The notes under the pieces were generated by a model. It did no database searches, was not told where the DNA came from, and was given only the letters and a program-made list of their open reading frames with translations. From Rhizobium rosettiformans (GTDB taxonomy: Bacteria; Pseudomonadota; Alphaproteobacteria; Rhizobiales; Rhizobiaceae): 64,000 nucleotides of DNA. The stretch spans positions 1,038,501 through 1,102,500 of the forward strand of contig NZ_CP032405.1 in assembly GCF_016806065.1 (NCBI RefSeq), read 5' to 3'. This document shows positions 1 to 8,526 of the stretch, in pieces (the stretch's first letter is position 1; each line of letters opens with the position of its first letter). The translations under genes and the position numbers were made by a program.

Positions 1-1
1 T

Positions 2-2194
2 TATCCGCTCTATGGCAGACTGATCGCCGACCCCGACCAGCCACTTTCCGAATTGCTCGTTGCGGACAATGGCGCTTATGGCGCGGTTGTCGCCCCGCTC
101 CTGCTTGAGCGGATGAATATGAAGGTCGGCGACGAACTGCTGGTCGGCAATAGCCGATTCAGGATCAGTGGCACCATCGTCACCGAGCCGGATGCTATAT
201 CCGATGGCTTCGGTTTTGCGCCGCGCTTTCTGACGAGCCGCGAAGGGCTCTTCGCCAGCGGCCTCGTGGCGACCGGCAGCCTCGTCGAACACGCCTACAA
301 GATCCGCTACACTGACCCCGCACCGTCGGCGCAAGCCATTCGCGAACGCGCTCAAGCCGAATATCCGACGGCAGGCTGGTCGATCCGCAGCAGTGATCGG
401 GCAGCTCCTGCCCTGACTGAAAATGTCGAGCGCTTCTCGCAATTCCTGACCCTGGTCGGCCTGACCGCGCTCGTGGTTGGCGGCGTCGGCGTTGCCAATG
501 CCGTTCGCGCCTTCCTCGATTCCAAGCGAACCGTGATCGCCACACTGAAATGCGTCGGCGCACCCGCCTCGGTCGTTGTCATGGTCTATCTGATCCAGAT
601 CACGCTTGTGGCGTCCGTCGGCATTCTCGCCGGCTTGGTCCTCGGCGCAATCGCACCCCCGATCGTTGCAAATTATCTCTCCGGCATCCTGCCGATCTCC
701 GCCGAAGCGACGCTTTACCCACGCGCCCTTCTGCTCGCGGCCCTCTTCGGCATGCTCGTCACCTTTGCCTTTGCCATCCTGCCGCTGGGCCATGCCCGCA
801 AGGTGCCGGCGACAGCCCTGTTCCGCGAGCAGGGCTTTGAGGCGTCAGGCCTGCCCTCCTGGCCTTACCTTCTCGCCATGGCTCTGGCGCTTGCCGCATT
901 GGCAGCTCTTGCCATCTTCACCTCCGAACAACAGCGGATCGCGACGATCTTCCTAGGCGCCATGGCGGCTGGATTTGTGCTGCTCCGTGTGGTTGCCATG
1001 GGCATCGCCTGGCTTGCGAAACGCAGCCCGCGCATCAATTCGGCGGCACTCAGGCTTGCGGTCGGCAACATTCACCGCCCGGGCGCTTTGACCCCTGCAG
1101 TCACCCTGTCGCTCGGCCTTGGCCTCAGCCTGCTCGTGGCGCTGGCGCTGATCGATGGCAATCTGCGGCGAGAACTGACCGGCAATCTGCCGGAAAGGGC
1201 ACCGAACTTCTTCTTCGTCGACATCCAGAGCGGCGAGATCGACGGCTTCCGCAATCTCGTTGAAGGCATGGCGCCCGAGGGCAAGCTGATCGAGGTACCG
1301 ATGTTGCGCGGCCGTATCGTCGAGCTCAACGGCACCGATGTCGCCAAGGTCGAGGTGCCGCCGGAAGGCCGCTGGGTTCTGCGCGGCGATCGCGGTCTGA
1401 CTTATGCGCGAAACGTGCCGGAAAACAGCACCTTGACCGAAGGCGAGTGGTGGGCCGACGGCTATGAAGGCGAGGCTCTCGTTTCCTTCGCCGAGCAGGA
1501 AGGGCGCGAACTGGGACTGAAGATCGGCGACACGATCACCATCAATGTGCTCGGGCGCAACATCACGGCGAAGATCGCCAATTTCCGCACCGTCGAATGG
1601 GAAAGCCTGTCGATGAACTTCGTCATGGTGTTCTCGCCGAACACCTTTGCCGGCGCTCCCCATGCCTGGTTGGCGACGCTGATCGACCAGGATGCGACCG
1701 CCGCCGAGGAAGCCTCGATCCTGCGATCGGTCACGCAGCAGTTCCCGACAATCACGACCGTGAGGGTAAAGGATGCGCTCGATGTCGTCGATCGCCTCGT
1801 CGGACAGTTGGCAACGGCGATCCGTGCAGCCGCTGCCATCGCGTTGATTGCATCGGTGCTGGTTCTGTCGGGGGCGCTCGCAGCCGGCAACCGGGCACGC
1901 ACCCATGACGCCGTGATCCTGAAGACGCTGGGGGCGACCCGCGCCATGCTGATCCGCGCCTTCACCTACGAGTACATGCTGCTCGGCGCAGCCACCGCGA
2001 TCTTCGCGCTCATTGCCGGTGGCGGCATCGCATGGTTCGTGCTCAGCCAGATCATGAAACTGCCGTCCAGCTTCCTGCCCGATGTGGCCGCGATGACCCT
2101 TGTCATAGCGCTGGTGGTCACGATCGGCATCGGGCTCGCCGGAACCTGGCGCATCCTCGGGCAGAAAGCCGCTCCTGTTCTTCGCGAGCTTTGA
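2..2194 (+). CDS. ABC transporter permease, FtsX-like (5' partial)
   Basis: The reading frame is already open at base 2, so the N-terminus lies outside the window; about 730 residues remain. It shows the two-module layout of large FtsX/YbbP-type permeases: a membrane module around 430-800, a hydrophobic stretch around 860-1030, a periplasmic region around 1080-1770, and a second three-helix FtsX module around 1800-2190. Both modules carry the family hallmark of a charged loop followed by a Leu-Gly-Ala or Cys-Val-Gly-Ala step (near 1925 and 550). Such permeases work with a separate ATPase in lipoprotein or envelope-linked export, not nutrient uptake. The ATPase is probably upstream, outside the window. 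The substrate is unknown. The stop codon is TGA. Confidence 0.85.
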   Translation, partial: YPLYGRLIADPDQPLSELLVADNGAYGAVVAPLLLERMNMKVGDELLVGNSRFRISGTIVTEPDAISDGFGFAPRFLTSREGLFASGLVATGSLVEHAYKIRYTDPAPSAQAIRERAQAEYPTAGWSIRSSDRAAPALTENVERFSQFLTLVGLTALVVGGVGVANAVRAFLDSKRTVIATLKCVGAPASVVVMVYLIQITLVASVGILAGLVLGAIAPPIVANYLSGILPISAEATLYPRALLLAALFGMLVTFAFAILPLGHARKVPATALFREQGFEASGLPSWPYLLAMALALAALAALAIFTSEQQRIATIFLGAMAAGFVLLRVVAMGIAWLAKRSPRINSAALRLAVGNIHRPGALTPAVTLSLGLGLSLLVALALIDGNLRRELTGNLPERAPNFFFVDIQSGEIDGFRNLVEGMAPEGKLIEVPMLRGRIVELNGTDVAKVEVPPEGRWVLRGDRGLTYARNVPENSTLTEGEWWADGYEGEALVSFAEQEGRELGLKIGDTITINVLGRNITAKIANFRTVEWESLSMNFVMVFSPNTFAGAPHAWLATLIDQDATAAEEASILRSVTQQFPTITTVRVKDALDVVDRLVGQLATAIRAAAAIALIASVLVLSGALAAGNRARTHDAVILKTLGATRAMLIRAFTYEYMLLGAATAIFALIAGGGIAWFVLSQIMKLPSSFLPDVAAMTLVIALVVTIGIGLAGTWRILGQKAAPVLREL

Positions 2195-2371
2195 GGCCAA
2201 GAGCGGCGGGCCTTGCCCCGCCGCCTGCAGTATTACGGCGATTTAAGATTGTGGCCCTTGTCGTAGACACGGGAACCTCTCATATTGAAAGCACGCATGC
2301 TGGGCTTCGCAGCGGCGCGGGAGCCAATCCGGGCTCCGCTGTCCATTTTCGAAGCTTTGAGAGAGGAAAAC

Positions 2372-3109
2372 ATGTCCGAACTTCGCAACTATCAGAGCCG
2401 TCAGGGCCAGACCCAGTCGGCCACGATGATCGACGAAGGTCTGCGCGCCTATATGCTGAAGGTCTACAACCTGATGGCACTGGGCCTCGCCATCACTGGT
2501 ATCGCAGCCTTCGCTACCTTCCAGTTGGCAGTATCAGGCGGTCAGCTTACGGCCTTTGGCCAGGCGATCTTCCTGAGCCCGCTGAAGTGGGTGGTCATCC
2601 TGGCACCGGTCGCCATGGTCTTCTTCCTGAGCTTCAGGATCCACAAGATGAGCGTCGCAGCCGCACAGACGACCTTCTGGGTCTATGCCGCGATGATGGG
2701 CCTGTCGCTTTCGTCGATCTTCCTGATCTATACGGGAGCAAGCATCGTCCAGACCTTCTTCGTCACGGCCGCCTCCTTCGGCGCCCTGTCGCTTTACGGC
2801 TACACCACCAAGCGTGACCTGTCGGCGATGGGCTCATTCCTGATGATGGGTCTCTTCGGCCTGATCATCGCTTCGCTGGTCAACCTCTTCATGGCCTCCT
2901 CGGCCCTCGACTTCGCGATCTCGGTGATCGGCGTGCTGATCTTTGCCGGTCTGACCGCCTATGACACGCAGTCGATCAAGGAGTCCTACCACGAGAGCAA
3001 TTCGAGCGAGATGGCTGGCCGCAACGCCATCATGGGCGCCCTGCGTCTCTACCTCGACTTCATCAACCTCTTCCTGTTCCTTCTGCGTTTCCTTGGAAAC
3101 CGGAACTGA
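2372..3109 (+). CDS. Bax inhibitor-1/YccA family inner membrane protein
   Basis: A 245-residue protein with about seven hydrophobic segments and the conserved C-terminal segment of the family, in which TAYDTQ is followed by an acidic/His loop and a last helix ending in LRFLGNRN. Family members are multi-pass membrane proteins linked to calcium leak and, in bacteria such as E. coli YccA, to modulation of the FtsH protease; the role here is not known. The frame is open further upstream, but the ATG at 2372 has a GAGAGGA ribosome site about 6 bases ahead and gives the usual family length. It is a single-gene unit closed by a strong terminator. Confidence 0.9.
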   Translation: MSELRNYQSRQGQTQSATMIDEGLRAYMLKVYNLMALGLAITGIAAFATFQLAVSGGQLTAFGQAIFLSPLKWVVILAPVAMVFFLSFRIHKMSVAAAQTTFWVYAAMMGLSLSSIFLIYTGASIVQTFFVTAASFGALSLYGYTTKRDLSAMGSFLMMGLFGLIIASLVNLFMASSALDFAISVIGVLIFAGLTAYDTQSIKESYHESNSSEMAGRNAIMGALRLYLDFINLFLFLLRFLGNRN

Positions 3110-3130
3110 CGGTTAAAGGCAGTCTTTGGG

Positions 3131-3157
3131 AAACCCCGCTTCGGCGGGGTTTTTCTT
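3131..3157 (+). terminator. Intrinsic terminator of the Bax-inhibitor gene
   Basis: Perfect stem ACCCCGC/GCGGGGT with a TTCG tetraloop (3133-3150) followed by a run of T. It lies 22 bases after the stop codon. Confidence 0.9.
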
Positions 3158-3190
3158 TGCCCTGGCGACCGAACCGAACAAGTCAGCCAC

Positions 3191-3225
3191 AAAAAAACCT
3201 CCGGTTTTCGCCGGAGGTTTTTTGA
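3191..3225 (-). terminator. Bidirectional terminator downstream of carD
   Basis: Stem AACCTCCGG/CCGGAGGTT (3197-3219) flanked by seven A on the left and six T on the right, so it has a U-tract in both directions. It closes carD on the minus strand and backs up the terminator at 3131 on the plus strand. Confidence 0.9.
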
Positions 3226-3243
3226 TGACAGTGTCGAAACGAC

Positions 3244-3816
3244 TTACGCCGCTTCTTCCTGAGTATCGTCTTCTTCGATCGTCTTGCCGCGCTTGGGACC
3301 CTTGGCAAGGTTGACCTCGACAAGGCGAACGGCCTCCGTCTCGGACATCTTGTTCACGGCAGCGATTTCGCGTGCCATGCGATCGAGAGCAGCTTCATAG
3401 AGCTGACGCTCGGAGTAGGACTGCTCCGGCTGGTTCTCGGCGCGGTAGAGGTCGCGAACGACTTCAGCGATGGAGATCAGGTCACCGGAATTGATCTTGG
3501 CATCATATTCCTGAGCGCGACGCGACCACATGGTACGCTTCACGCGAGCCTTGCCTTGAACGACCTTCAGCGCGCGATCGACAAAATCCGTCTCGGACAG
3601 CTTGCGCATCCCGATGCTCACGGCCTTGGCAACCGGAACCTTCAGACGCATCTTGTCCTTTTCGAAATCGATAACAAAAAGCTCGAGCTTCATGCCGGCG
3701 ACTTCTTGCTCTTCGATGGTGGTGATGGTACCCACGCCATGGGCAGGGTATACGATCGACTCGCCGGTCTTGAAGCCATGGCGTGCCGAGGAAGTCTTCT
3801 TCTGCTGGGTCGTCAT
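3244..3816 (-). CDS. carD: CarD-family transcriptional regulator
   Basis: A 190-residue protein. The N-terminal CarD/TRCF RNA-polymerase-interacting domain starts with GESIVYPAHGVGTI (about residues 16-30). It is followed by an all-helical C-terminal domain and an acidic tail. CarD proteins bind the RNA polymerase beta subunit and stabilise open complexes, particularly at ribosomal RNA and stress promoters. An open frame extends upstream, but the ATG at 3816 begins the conserved MTTQQKK-type N-terminus seen in rhizobial CarD proteins and has a GGGAG site upstream. The extra upstream codons look like untranslated leader containing inverted repeats. No operon partner. Confidence 0.93.
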   Translation of the reverse strand: MTTQQKKTSSARHGFKTGESIVYPAHGVGTITTIEEQEVAGMKLELFVIDFEKDKMRLKVPVAKAVSIGMRKLSETDFVDRALKVVQGKARVKRTMWSRRAQEYDAKINSGDLISIAEVVRDLYRAENQPEQSYSERQLYEAALDRMAREIAAVNKMSETEAVRLVEVNLAKGPKRGKTIEEDDTQEEAA

Positions 3817-4198
3817 TCTATTCAAATACTCCCTGTTTTGCTCCCGGCGTGATGCCGGCGCCGGGTCGGTCAGGCCCGGATGAGACGACGAGGTTACGAA
3901 ACTTGTCGTCCTGATCCAGTCCGCGACACAATCAAACGTCACCCTCGTCGCGACTGAGACACGACACAAAAGTGTCGCCGATGTCACGTATATCGCGCGG
4001 TGGTGAATTTGCTTTCGTGATGGTTCAGGGCATAGCTATGCCGCAAAGTGGAACAGTTTCAGGAAGCTATCACAAAAAGACGAGGAAATCAATATTTTAG
4101 TGCAGTGCGCCACAATCATGGCGCACGCGACGGCGAATCTGACGCCAAGTGATGGAATTTTGGGCAGGATTCCATCTCACCCCACGGGCGGAAAGGTC
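3817..4198. other. Intergenic region upstream of carD
   Basis: About 380 bases without a credible gene. It must hold the carD promoter and leader. Two inverted repeats are visible: CCCGGCG/CGCCGGG at 3843-3865 and CGACAC-AAAA-GTGTCG at 3962-3977. The right end (about 4140-4198) is simply downstream of fdxA; I see no clear terminator there. No open frame here resembles a known protein. Confidence 0.5.
3962..3977. promoter_or_regulatory. Inverted repeat upstream of carD
   Basis: Perfect 6-base arms CGACAC and GTGTCG around an AAAA loop, about 150 bases upstream of the carD start. It could be an operator or an RNA hairpin. No family assignment is possible. Confidence 0.35.
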
Positions 4199-4537
4199 TC
4201 AGTCGCCGGAGCCCGGCTTCTCGGAGAAGAACTGCTCGAACTTGCCATCAACGCCGTCCATTTCCTTGGCTTCCGGCATCGGGTCCTTCTTGACCGTGAT
4301 GTTCGGCCAGATCTTGGCGTATTCCGCATTGATCTTCAGCCACTTGTCCAGCCCCGGCTCTGTATCGGGCTTGATCGCCTCGGCAGGACATTCGGGCTCG
4401 CACACGCCGCAATCGATGCACTCGTCCGGGTGGATGACGAGGAAGTTCTCGCCTTCATAGAAGCAGTCGACAGGGCAGACCTCGACACAATCGGTGTATT
4501 TGCAGCGAATGCAGTTATCGGTGACGATATAGGTCAT
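4199..4537 (-). CDS. fdxA: Seven-iron ferredoxin FdxA
   Basis: A 112-residue protein of the FdxA family of [3Fe-4S][4Fe-4S] ferredoxins. The N-terminus [16 protein letters not shown] carries the first cysteine group (Cys9, Cys12, Cys17, Cys21), ending in the C-P-V-D-C element. The second group, [12 protein letters not shown], starts near residue 40. The C-terminal half is the extension typical of the Azotobacter ferredoxin I type, and the length matches. It is a cytosolic electron carrier with partners unknown here. It shares orientation with the S4-domain gene, but a gap of about 190 bases makes an own promoter likely. Confidence 0.95.
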   Translation of the reverse strand: MTYIVTDNCIRCKYTDCVEVCPVDCFYEGENFLVIHPDECIDCGVCEPECPAEAIKPDTEPGLDKWLKINAEYAKIWPNITVKKDPMPEAKEMDGVDGKFEQFFSEKPGSGD

Positions 4538-4729
4538 GCGGCACTCCAGGATGGCGTTCTCGAACGGCAGGAGAAAGACGAACGTGGGTGGTTCCGTCGG
4601 GAATACGACCCCGTTTGGAACGGCCCGCGCCCTACCGGAAATTTCTGTCGGACGGCAAGTGAGCTAATGCGGAATCCCTGCCAAGGCAAGGATAAACACC
4701 CTCAATTCGGGCGCCTTTGTAGAAATTTT

Positions 4730-5140
4730 CTAATCAGCGGACCAATCCGGCTCGCCGCGCAGATCATCCAGCGCCCGGCGCTCCTTCTTGGTCGGCCGGC
4801 CCGCCCCTGGAGCTCTGACGCCTGGCTCGGATGGACTGAAAGGCTTCTTCTCGGGCGGCGGCGTAAGATCCTCATAGAGGAGCCTCGCTTCCTGGTAAGG
4901 ACCACGCCTCTCACCCGGCAACTTCACGACCAGCACCAGGTCACGCTCGGGCATGGCGATATCGAGACGGTCGCCGACCTTGACCTGATGACTGGGTTGA
5001 CGAACCTTTTGCCCGTTGACACTGACATGGCCCGCAGCCACCCGCTCTTGCGCGAGGCTGCGTGATTTTGCCACACGGGCGAAGAACAGCCACTTGTCGA
5101 TGCGCTGGCGCGAACCGCTTGGTGGCTGCTTGTCGTCCAT
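4730..5140 (-). CDS. S4-domain RNA-binding protein (HslR/Hsp15-like)
   Basis: A 136-residue protein with an S4 RNA-binding fold at residues about 12-60 (IDKWLFFARVAKSRSLAQ, then the GHVSVNG turn), as in Hsp15, which rescues stalled 50S subunits carrying nascent chains. The C-terminus is basic and proline-rich. Its ATG overlaps the stop of the upstream helicase in a TAATG arrangement, so the two are co-transcribed and probably translationally coupled. That argues for a shared role in RNA or ribosome handling. Confidence 0.88.
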   Translation of the reverse strand: MDDKQPPSGSRQRIDKWLFFARVAKSRSLAQERVAAGHVSVNGQKVRQPSHQVKVGDRLDIAMPERDLVLVVKLPGERRGPYQEARLLYEDLTPPPEKKPFSPSEPGVRAPGAGRPTKKERRALDDLRGEPDWSAD

Positions 5141-8100
5141 TACTTCTTCAGCTGCTCCTTGAGAGCCGCGAGTTTGGCGAAGGGCGAATCCGGGTCGAGT
5201 GGCTTCTCCTTGCGCGGCGGCTTTGCCTCGAAGCGTGCCGGCTGCGACTTGTTGTTGTCGCGCTCCGGCCGCGGACCACGGTCCTTGCGGTCGCCACGAT
5301 CCTGGCGGTCGCCCTTGCCGGCAAACTTGCCGCGATTGTCATCACGACGCTCGCCACGATTGTCCGAGCGCCGATCGTCACGACGACCTTCGCCACGCTT
5401 CTCGCCACCCGCCTCGCCGCCTTCACGGGGAGCCGCGTTACGCTGACCCTGCGGACGACGGTCACCACCCGGACGACCGGTGCCACGCTGATTGTCGCTA
5501 CGGCCACCTGGACGCCAGAGAAGAACCGGCTTCGGCTCGGTGGATTCGGCAGGCTGCTCCGCCGAGGCGGCATCTTCCGCTGCTGCTGCGGGCTGCTCTT
5601 CGGCAACGGCCGCAGGGGCTTCACCTTCGCTCGCCGTTTCGCCAGCCTGATCGGCATCGTCGACGCTGTCGTCTTCGTTCTTTTCGGTAGCTGCGGCCTG
5701 CGTGGGGGCCGAGCCAGTGTGCGCCGCAAGGAACGCGGCCGCCTCTTCCGCAGAGATGCTATCCGCACGATAGCCGAGACCCTTCAGGATCTCTTCCATA
5801 TCATCAGGGGTCGCACCGAGGATCGACAGCATTGCAGTCGTCGTGGTGAAGCGACGACCATCATATGCACCGTCAGGACGCGCCGGCGAACCCGGCTTCC
5901 ACTGCAGGAGCGGACGAATGAGATCGGCGAGACGCTCGAGGATGTCGATACGCACGGCACGCTTGCCGAGGAACCGGAAGCCGGCGAGCTTGTAGAACAT
6001 GCGCTCATAGCTCGGATCGGTCACGACCGAGGTACGGCCGGCAGCCAATACGGGGATCAGATCGCCGTAACCCGGCTTGTCGAGGCCGTCATGCTTCAGC
6101 GCCCAGAGGAGCGTGATGAGTTCGGCCGGAGCCGGCTTCAGAAGGGCCGGCATAAAGATGTGGTAGGCACCGAAGCGCACACCATAACGGCGCATCGATG
6201 CGCGGCCATCCTGGTCAAGGGTCTTGACGTCATCTGCGACATCACGGCGGAACAGAACGCCGAGATTTTCGACCAGCTGGAAGGCCAGCCCCTTGGCAAG
6301 CCCCTGCAGGTCTTCGGCGCGCGACAGATCGTCGAGCGGCTTCAGGACCGTCGAGATATGGTGATTGACGAAACGTTCGATGCGGGCAGCAACGTGATCC
6401 CGGGCCATGCCGGTCAGTTGTTCATCGGCCAGCAGGATGACACGGGGATGCAGGATGTGATCCGTCCCGATCAGACGCGCAACCGGATCGCCCAGCCAGC
6501 GAACGAGACCGTCCGAGCCGATGGCAAGATCATTATTGCCGGAAGCGTGCAGGCGCGCGGCGCGCGCCTCGAATTCGAGCGCCAGCGCCTTGTAGGCGGC
6601 AGCCTGAACGGCCTTCGCGTCCGGGCCCTCCATGCCGGAGATCGGCGTGAACCGGAACCCCGCAAGTTGTCCCATGGCATGACCTTCCACGAAGACATCG
6701 CCGTTCACACTGATTTCAGCTTCCAACATCGCATTCTCTCTCAAGCGCTTCATGAGCACAGATGTCCTGCGATCAACAAAGCGTTTCGTCAACCGTTCAT
6801 GTAACGCATCGGACAATCGGTCTTCGATTTCCCGCGTCTTTTCTTGCCAGTGTGTCGGATCGGCAAGCCAGCCGGGCCGGTTCGACACATAGGTCCACGT
6901 TCTGATCTGCGCGATCCGCGCCGACAGTGTATCGATTTCGCCATCGGTGCGATCGGATCGGCGCACCTGCTCGGCGAGAAAGTCCTCGTTGACGGTGCCC
7001 CGCCTGACCAAATCAAAATACAGACTCTGAATCAGATCAGCATGCTGTGCAGGCGTAATGCGCCGATAGTCGGGCAGCGCGCAGGCTTCCCAGAGTTTTT
7101 CCACCCGTTCGGGCCGATCGGTGATGTCGGCGATCTCGGGATAGCGCGAAAGATATTCCAGCGCCTGCTGATCAGTCGCCGGCAGCGCGCGCGTCAATCC
7201 TTCGACACGCGGCACTGCATCGAGGCTTCTCTGCAGGCCAGCAATCGACGAGAAATCGAATTTTTCAGTCCGCCATTGCAACACTTTGACGGAATCGAAT
7301 TGATGCGTTTGCAGCCGTTCGACCAGCTCTTCGTCGAAGGGAGCCACCCGTCCGGTCACGCCGAACGTGCCATCCTTGATATGACGCCCGGCACGACCCG
7401 CGATCTGGCCGAGCTCGCCCGGATTGAGGTTGCGAAACTGATAGCCGTCGAACTTTCGATCCTGCGCAAAGGCGACATGGTCGACATCGAGGTTGAGACC
7501 CATGCCGATGGCATCGGTCGCCACTAGGTATTCGACATCGCCTTCCTGGTAGAGACCGACCTGGGCATTGCGCGTCCGCGGGCTTAGAGCGCCCAACACG
7601 ACGGCCGCCCCGCCCCGTTGGCGGCGAATCAGCTCGGCAATCGCATACACTTCTTCCGCGGAGAACGCGACGATGGCTGTCCGCTGCGGCAGACGCGTGA
7701 TCTTCTTCTGGCCTGCATAGAAAAGCTGCGACAGGCGGGGCCGCTCGACGATGGTGATCCCGGGCAAGAGCTGAATGAGGATCGACTTCATCGTCGCCGA
7801 ACCGAGAAGCAGCGTTTCCTCGCGCCCCCTCAGATGCAGCAGACGATCGGTGAAGATATGCCCGCGCTCAAGGTCGCCCGCGAGCTGTATCTCGTCGATG
7901 GCGACAAAGGCCGCCTTGGTTTCACGCGGCATCGCCTCGACCGTGCAAACGGAGAAGCGCGCTTTCGGCGGGCTGATCTTCTCCTCACCTGTCACGAGCG
8001 CCACGTTTTGCGCACCGACACGCTCGACTACGCGCGTATAGACCTCTCGTGCAAGCAATCTCAGCGGCAGACCAATGATGCCAGACCCGTGCGCGACCAT

Positions 8101-8178
8101 GCGTTCGATGGCGAAATGGGTCTTGCCGGTATTGGTTGGCCCCAGCACAGCACTGACGCCGCGGCCACTCAGGATCAT
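5140..8178 (-). CDS. Suv3-like superfamily 2 RNA helicase
   Basis: About 1012 residues. Helicase motifs are clear: Walker A GPTNTGKT near residue 14, the DEIQ box (AIDEIQLAGD) near residue 95, a GSATM motif, then ATDAIGMGLN and GQIAGRAGRH of the second RecA-like domain. This is the pattern of mitochondrial SUV3 and its alphaproteobacterial relatives, which are 3'-5' RNA helicases tied to RNA decay. The last 150 or so residues (5160-5740) are a low-complexity tail rich in Arg, Gly, Asp and Glu, probably disordered and RNA-binding. The start is uncertain: the ATG at 8178 immediately precedes the conserved ILSGRG-Walker region, but the frame is open to 8295. The gene overlaps the S4-domain gene. 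Confidence 0.88.
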   Translation of the reverse strand: MILSGRGVSAVLGPTNTGKTHFAIERMVAHGSGIIGLPLRLLAREVYTRVVERVGAQNVALVTGEEKISPPKARFSVCTVEAMPRETKAAFVAIDEIQLAGDLERGHIFTDRLLHLRGREETLLLGSATMKSILIQLLPGITIVERPRLSQLFYAGQKKITRLPQRTAIVAFSAEEVYAIAELIRRQRGGAAVVLGALSPRTRNAQVGLYQEGDVEYLVATDAIGMGLNLDVDHVAFAQDRKFDGYQFRNLNPGELGQIAGRAGRHIKDGTFGVTGRVAPFDEELVERLQTHQFDSVKVLQWRTEKFDFSSIAGLQRSLDAVPRVEGLTRALPATDQQALEYLSRYPEIADITDRPERVEKLWEACALPDYRRITPAQHADLIQSLYFDLVRRGTVNEDFLAEQVRRSDRTDGEIDTLSARIAQIRTWTYVSNRPGWLADPTHWQEKTREIEDRLSDALHERLTKRFVDRRTSVLMKRLRENAMLEAEISVNGDVFVEGHAMGQLAGFRFTPISGMEGPDAKAVQAAAYKALALEFEARAARLHASGNNDLAIGSDGLVRWLGDPVARLIGTDHILHPRVILLADEQLTGMARDHVAARIERFVNHHISTVLKPLDDLSRAEDLQGLAKGLAFQLVENLGVLFRRDVADDVKTLDQDGRASMRRYGVRFGAYHIFMPALLKPAPAELITLLWALKHDGLDKPGYGDLIPVLAAGRTSVVTDPSYERMFYKLAGFRFLGKRAVRIDILERLADLIRPLLQWKPGSPARPDGAYDGRRFTTTTAMLSILGATPDDMEEILKGLGYRADSISAEEAAAFLAAHTGSAPTQAAATEKNEDDSVDDADQAGETASEGEAPAAVAEEQPAAAAEDAASAEQPAESTEPKPVLLWRPGGRSDNQRGTGRPGGDRRPQGQRNAAPREGGEAGGEKRGEGRRDDRRSDNRGERRDDNRGKFAGKGDRQDRGDRKDRGPRPERDNNKSQPARFEAKPPRKEKPLDPDSPFAKLAALKEQLKK

Positions 8179-8526
8179 GGGTTGCGTATTCAAAGACCGC
8201 TCCGCTAGTCGGGACCGCGCTTTTCCGCACACCGGCACCCTCGGCCAACACATGGCGACGAAGGAGGGCAAAGGCAAGGCGCTTGATGCATTCATCCCAG
8301 AATTCGGCAGAAAGCTGAGTCCGATCAGAGCCTTGCGTGACCGGAACAGGCTGCGAACGAATCAGCGACGAATCGATGACTCCGGCAGATTCAGGCTTTG
8401 TTCCCGGCCGGGTTCCGGCCCGGTTCTGGCCTAAGATGACAGCAGATCGAATACCGGCTTCGAGAGATGCGACGCAGATGGAACAATTGCGAAGGCCGTT
8501 ACGTTGCGCCGCCGAGGTGAAACCTG
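8179..8526. other. Divergent intergenic region, helicase / alpha-beta hydrolase
   Basis: About 350 bases between divergent genes; the minus frame is open over part of it, so the helicase could start as far up as 8295. It contains the first copy of a three-GANTC element (8357-8381). Next to it is a GC-rich stretch with repeated CCGG(G/C)TT words at 8402-8430. No other gene is credible. Confidence 0.45.
8357..8394 (+). repeat. GANTC-cluster repeat, copy 1
   Basis: GAACGAATCAGCGACGAATC followed by a 3-base spacer and GACTC, with TTTGTTC about 15 bases later. The same layout recurs at 10071. It contains three GANTC sites (the CcrM methylation sequence) separated by 6 and then 3 bases. Confidence 0.6.

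Noticed and set aside
953..2200. A minus-strand open frame of 415 codons opposite the FtsX permease
   Set aside because: Same reason: low-complexity Asp/Arg/Gln-rich translation opposite a clear membrane protein.
5160..5740. Repetitive-looking DNA suggesting a tandem repeat array
   Set aside because: It is coding low complexity (Arg/Gly/Asp-rich tail) without a regular repeat unit.
5062..6804. A plus-strand open frame of 580 codons opposite the helicase
   Set aside because: Its N-terminal half mirrors the low-complexity helicase tail; no family resemblance.
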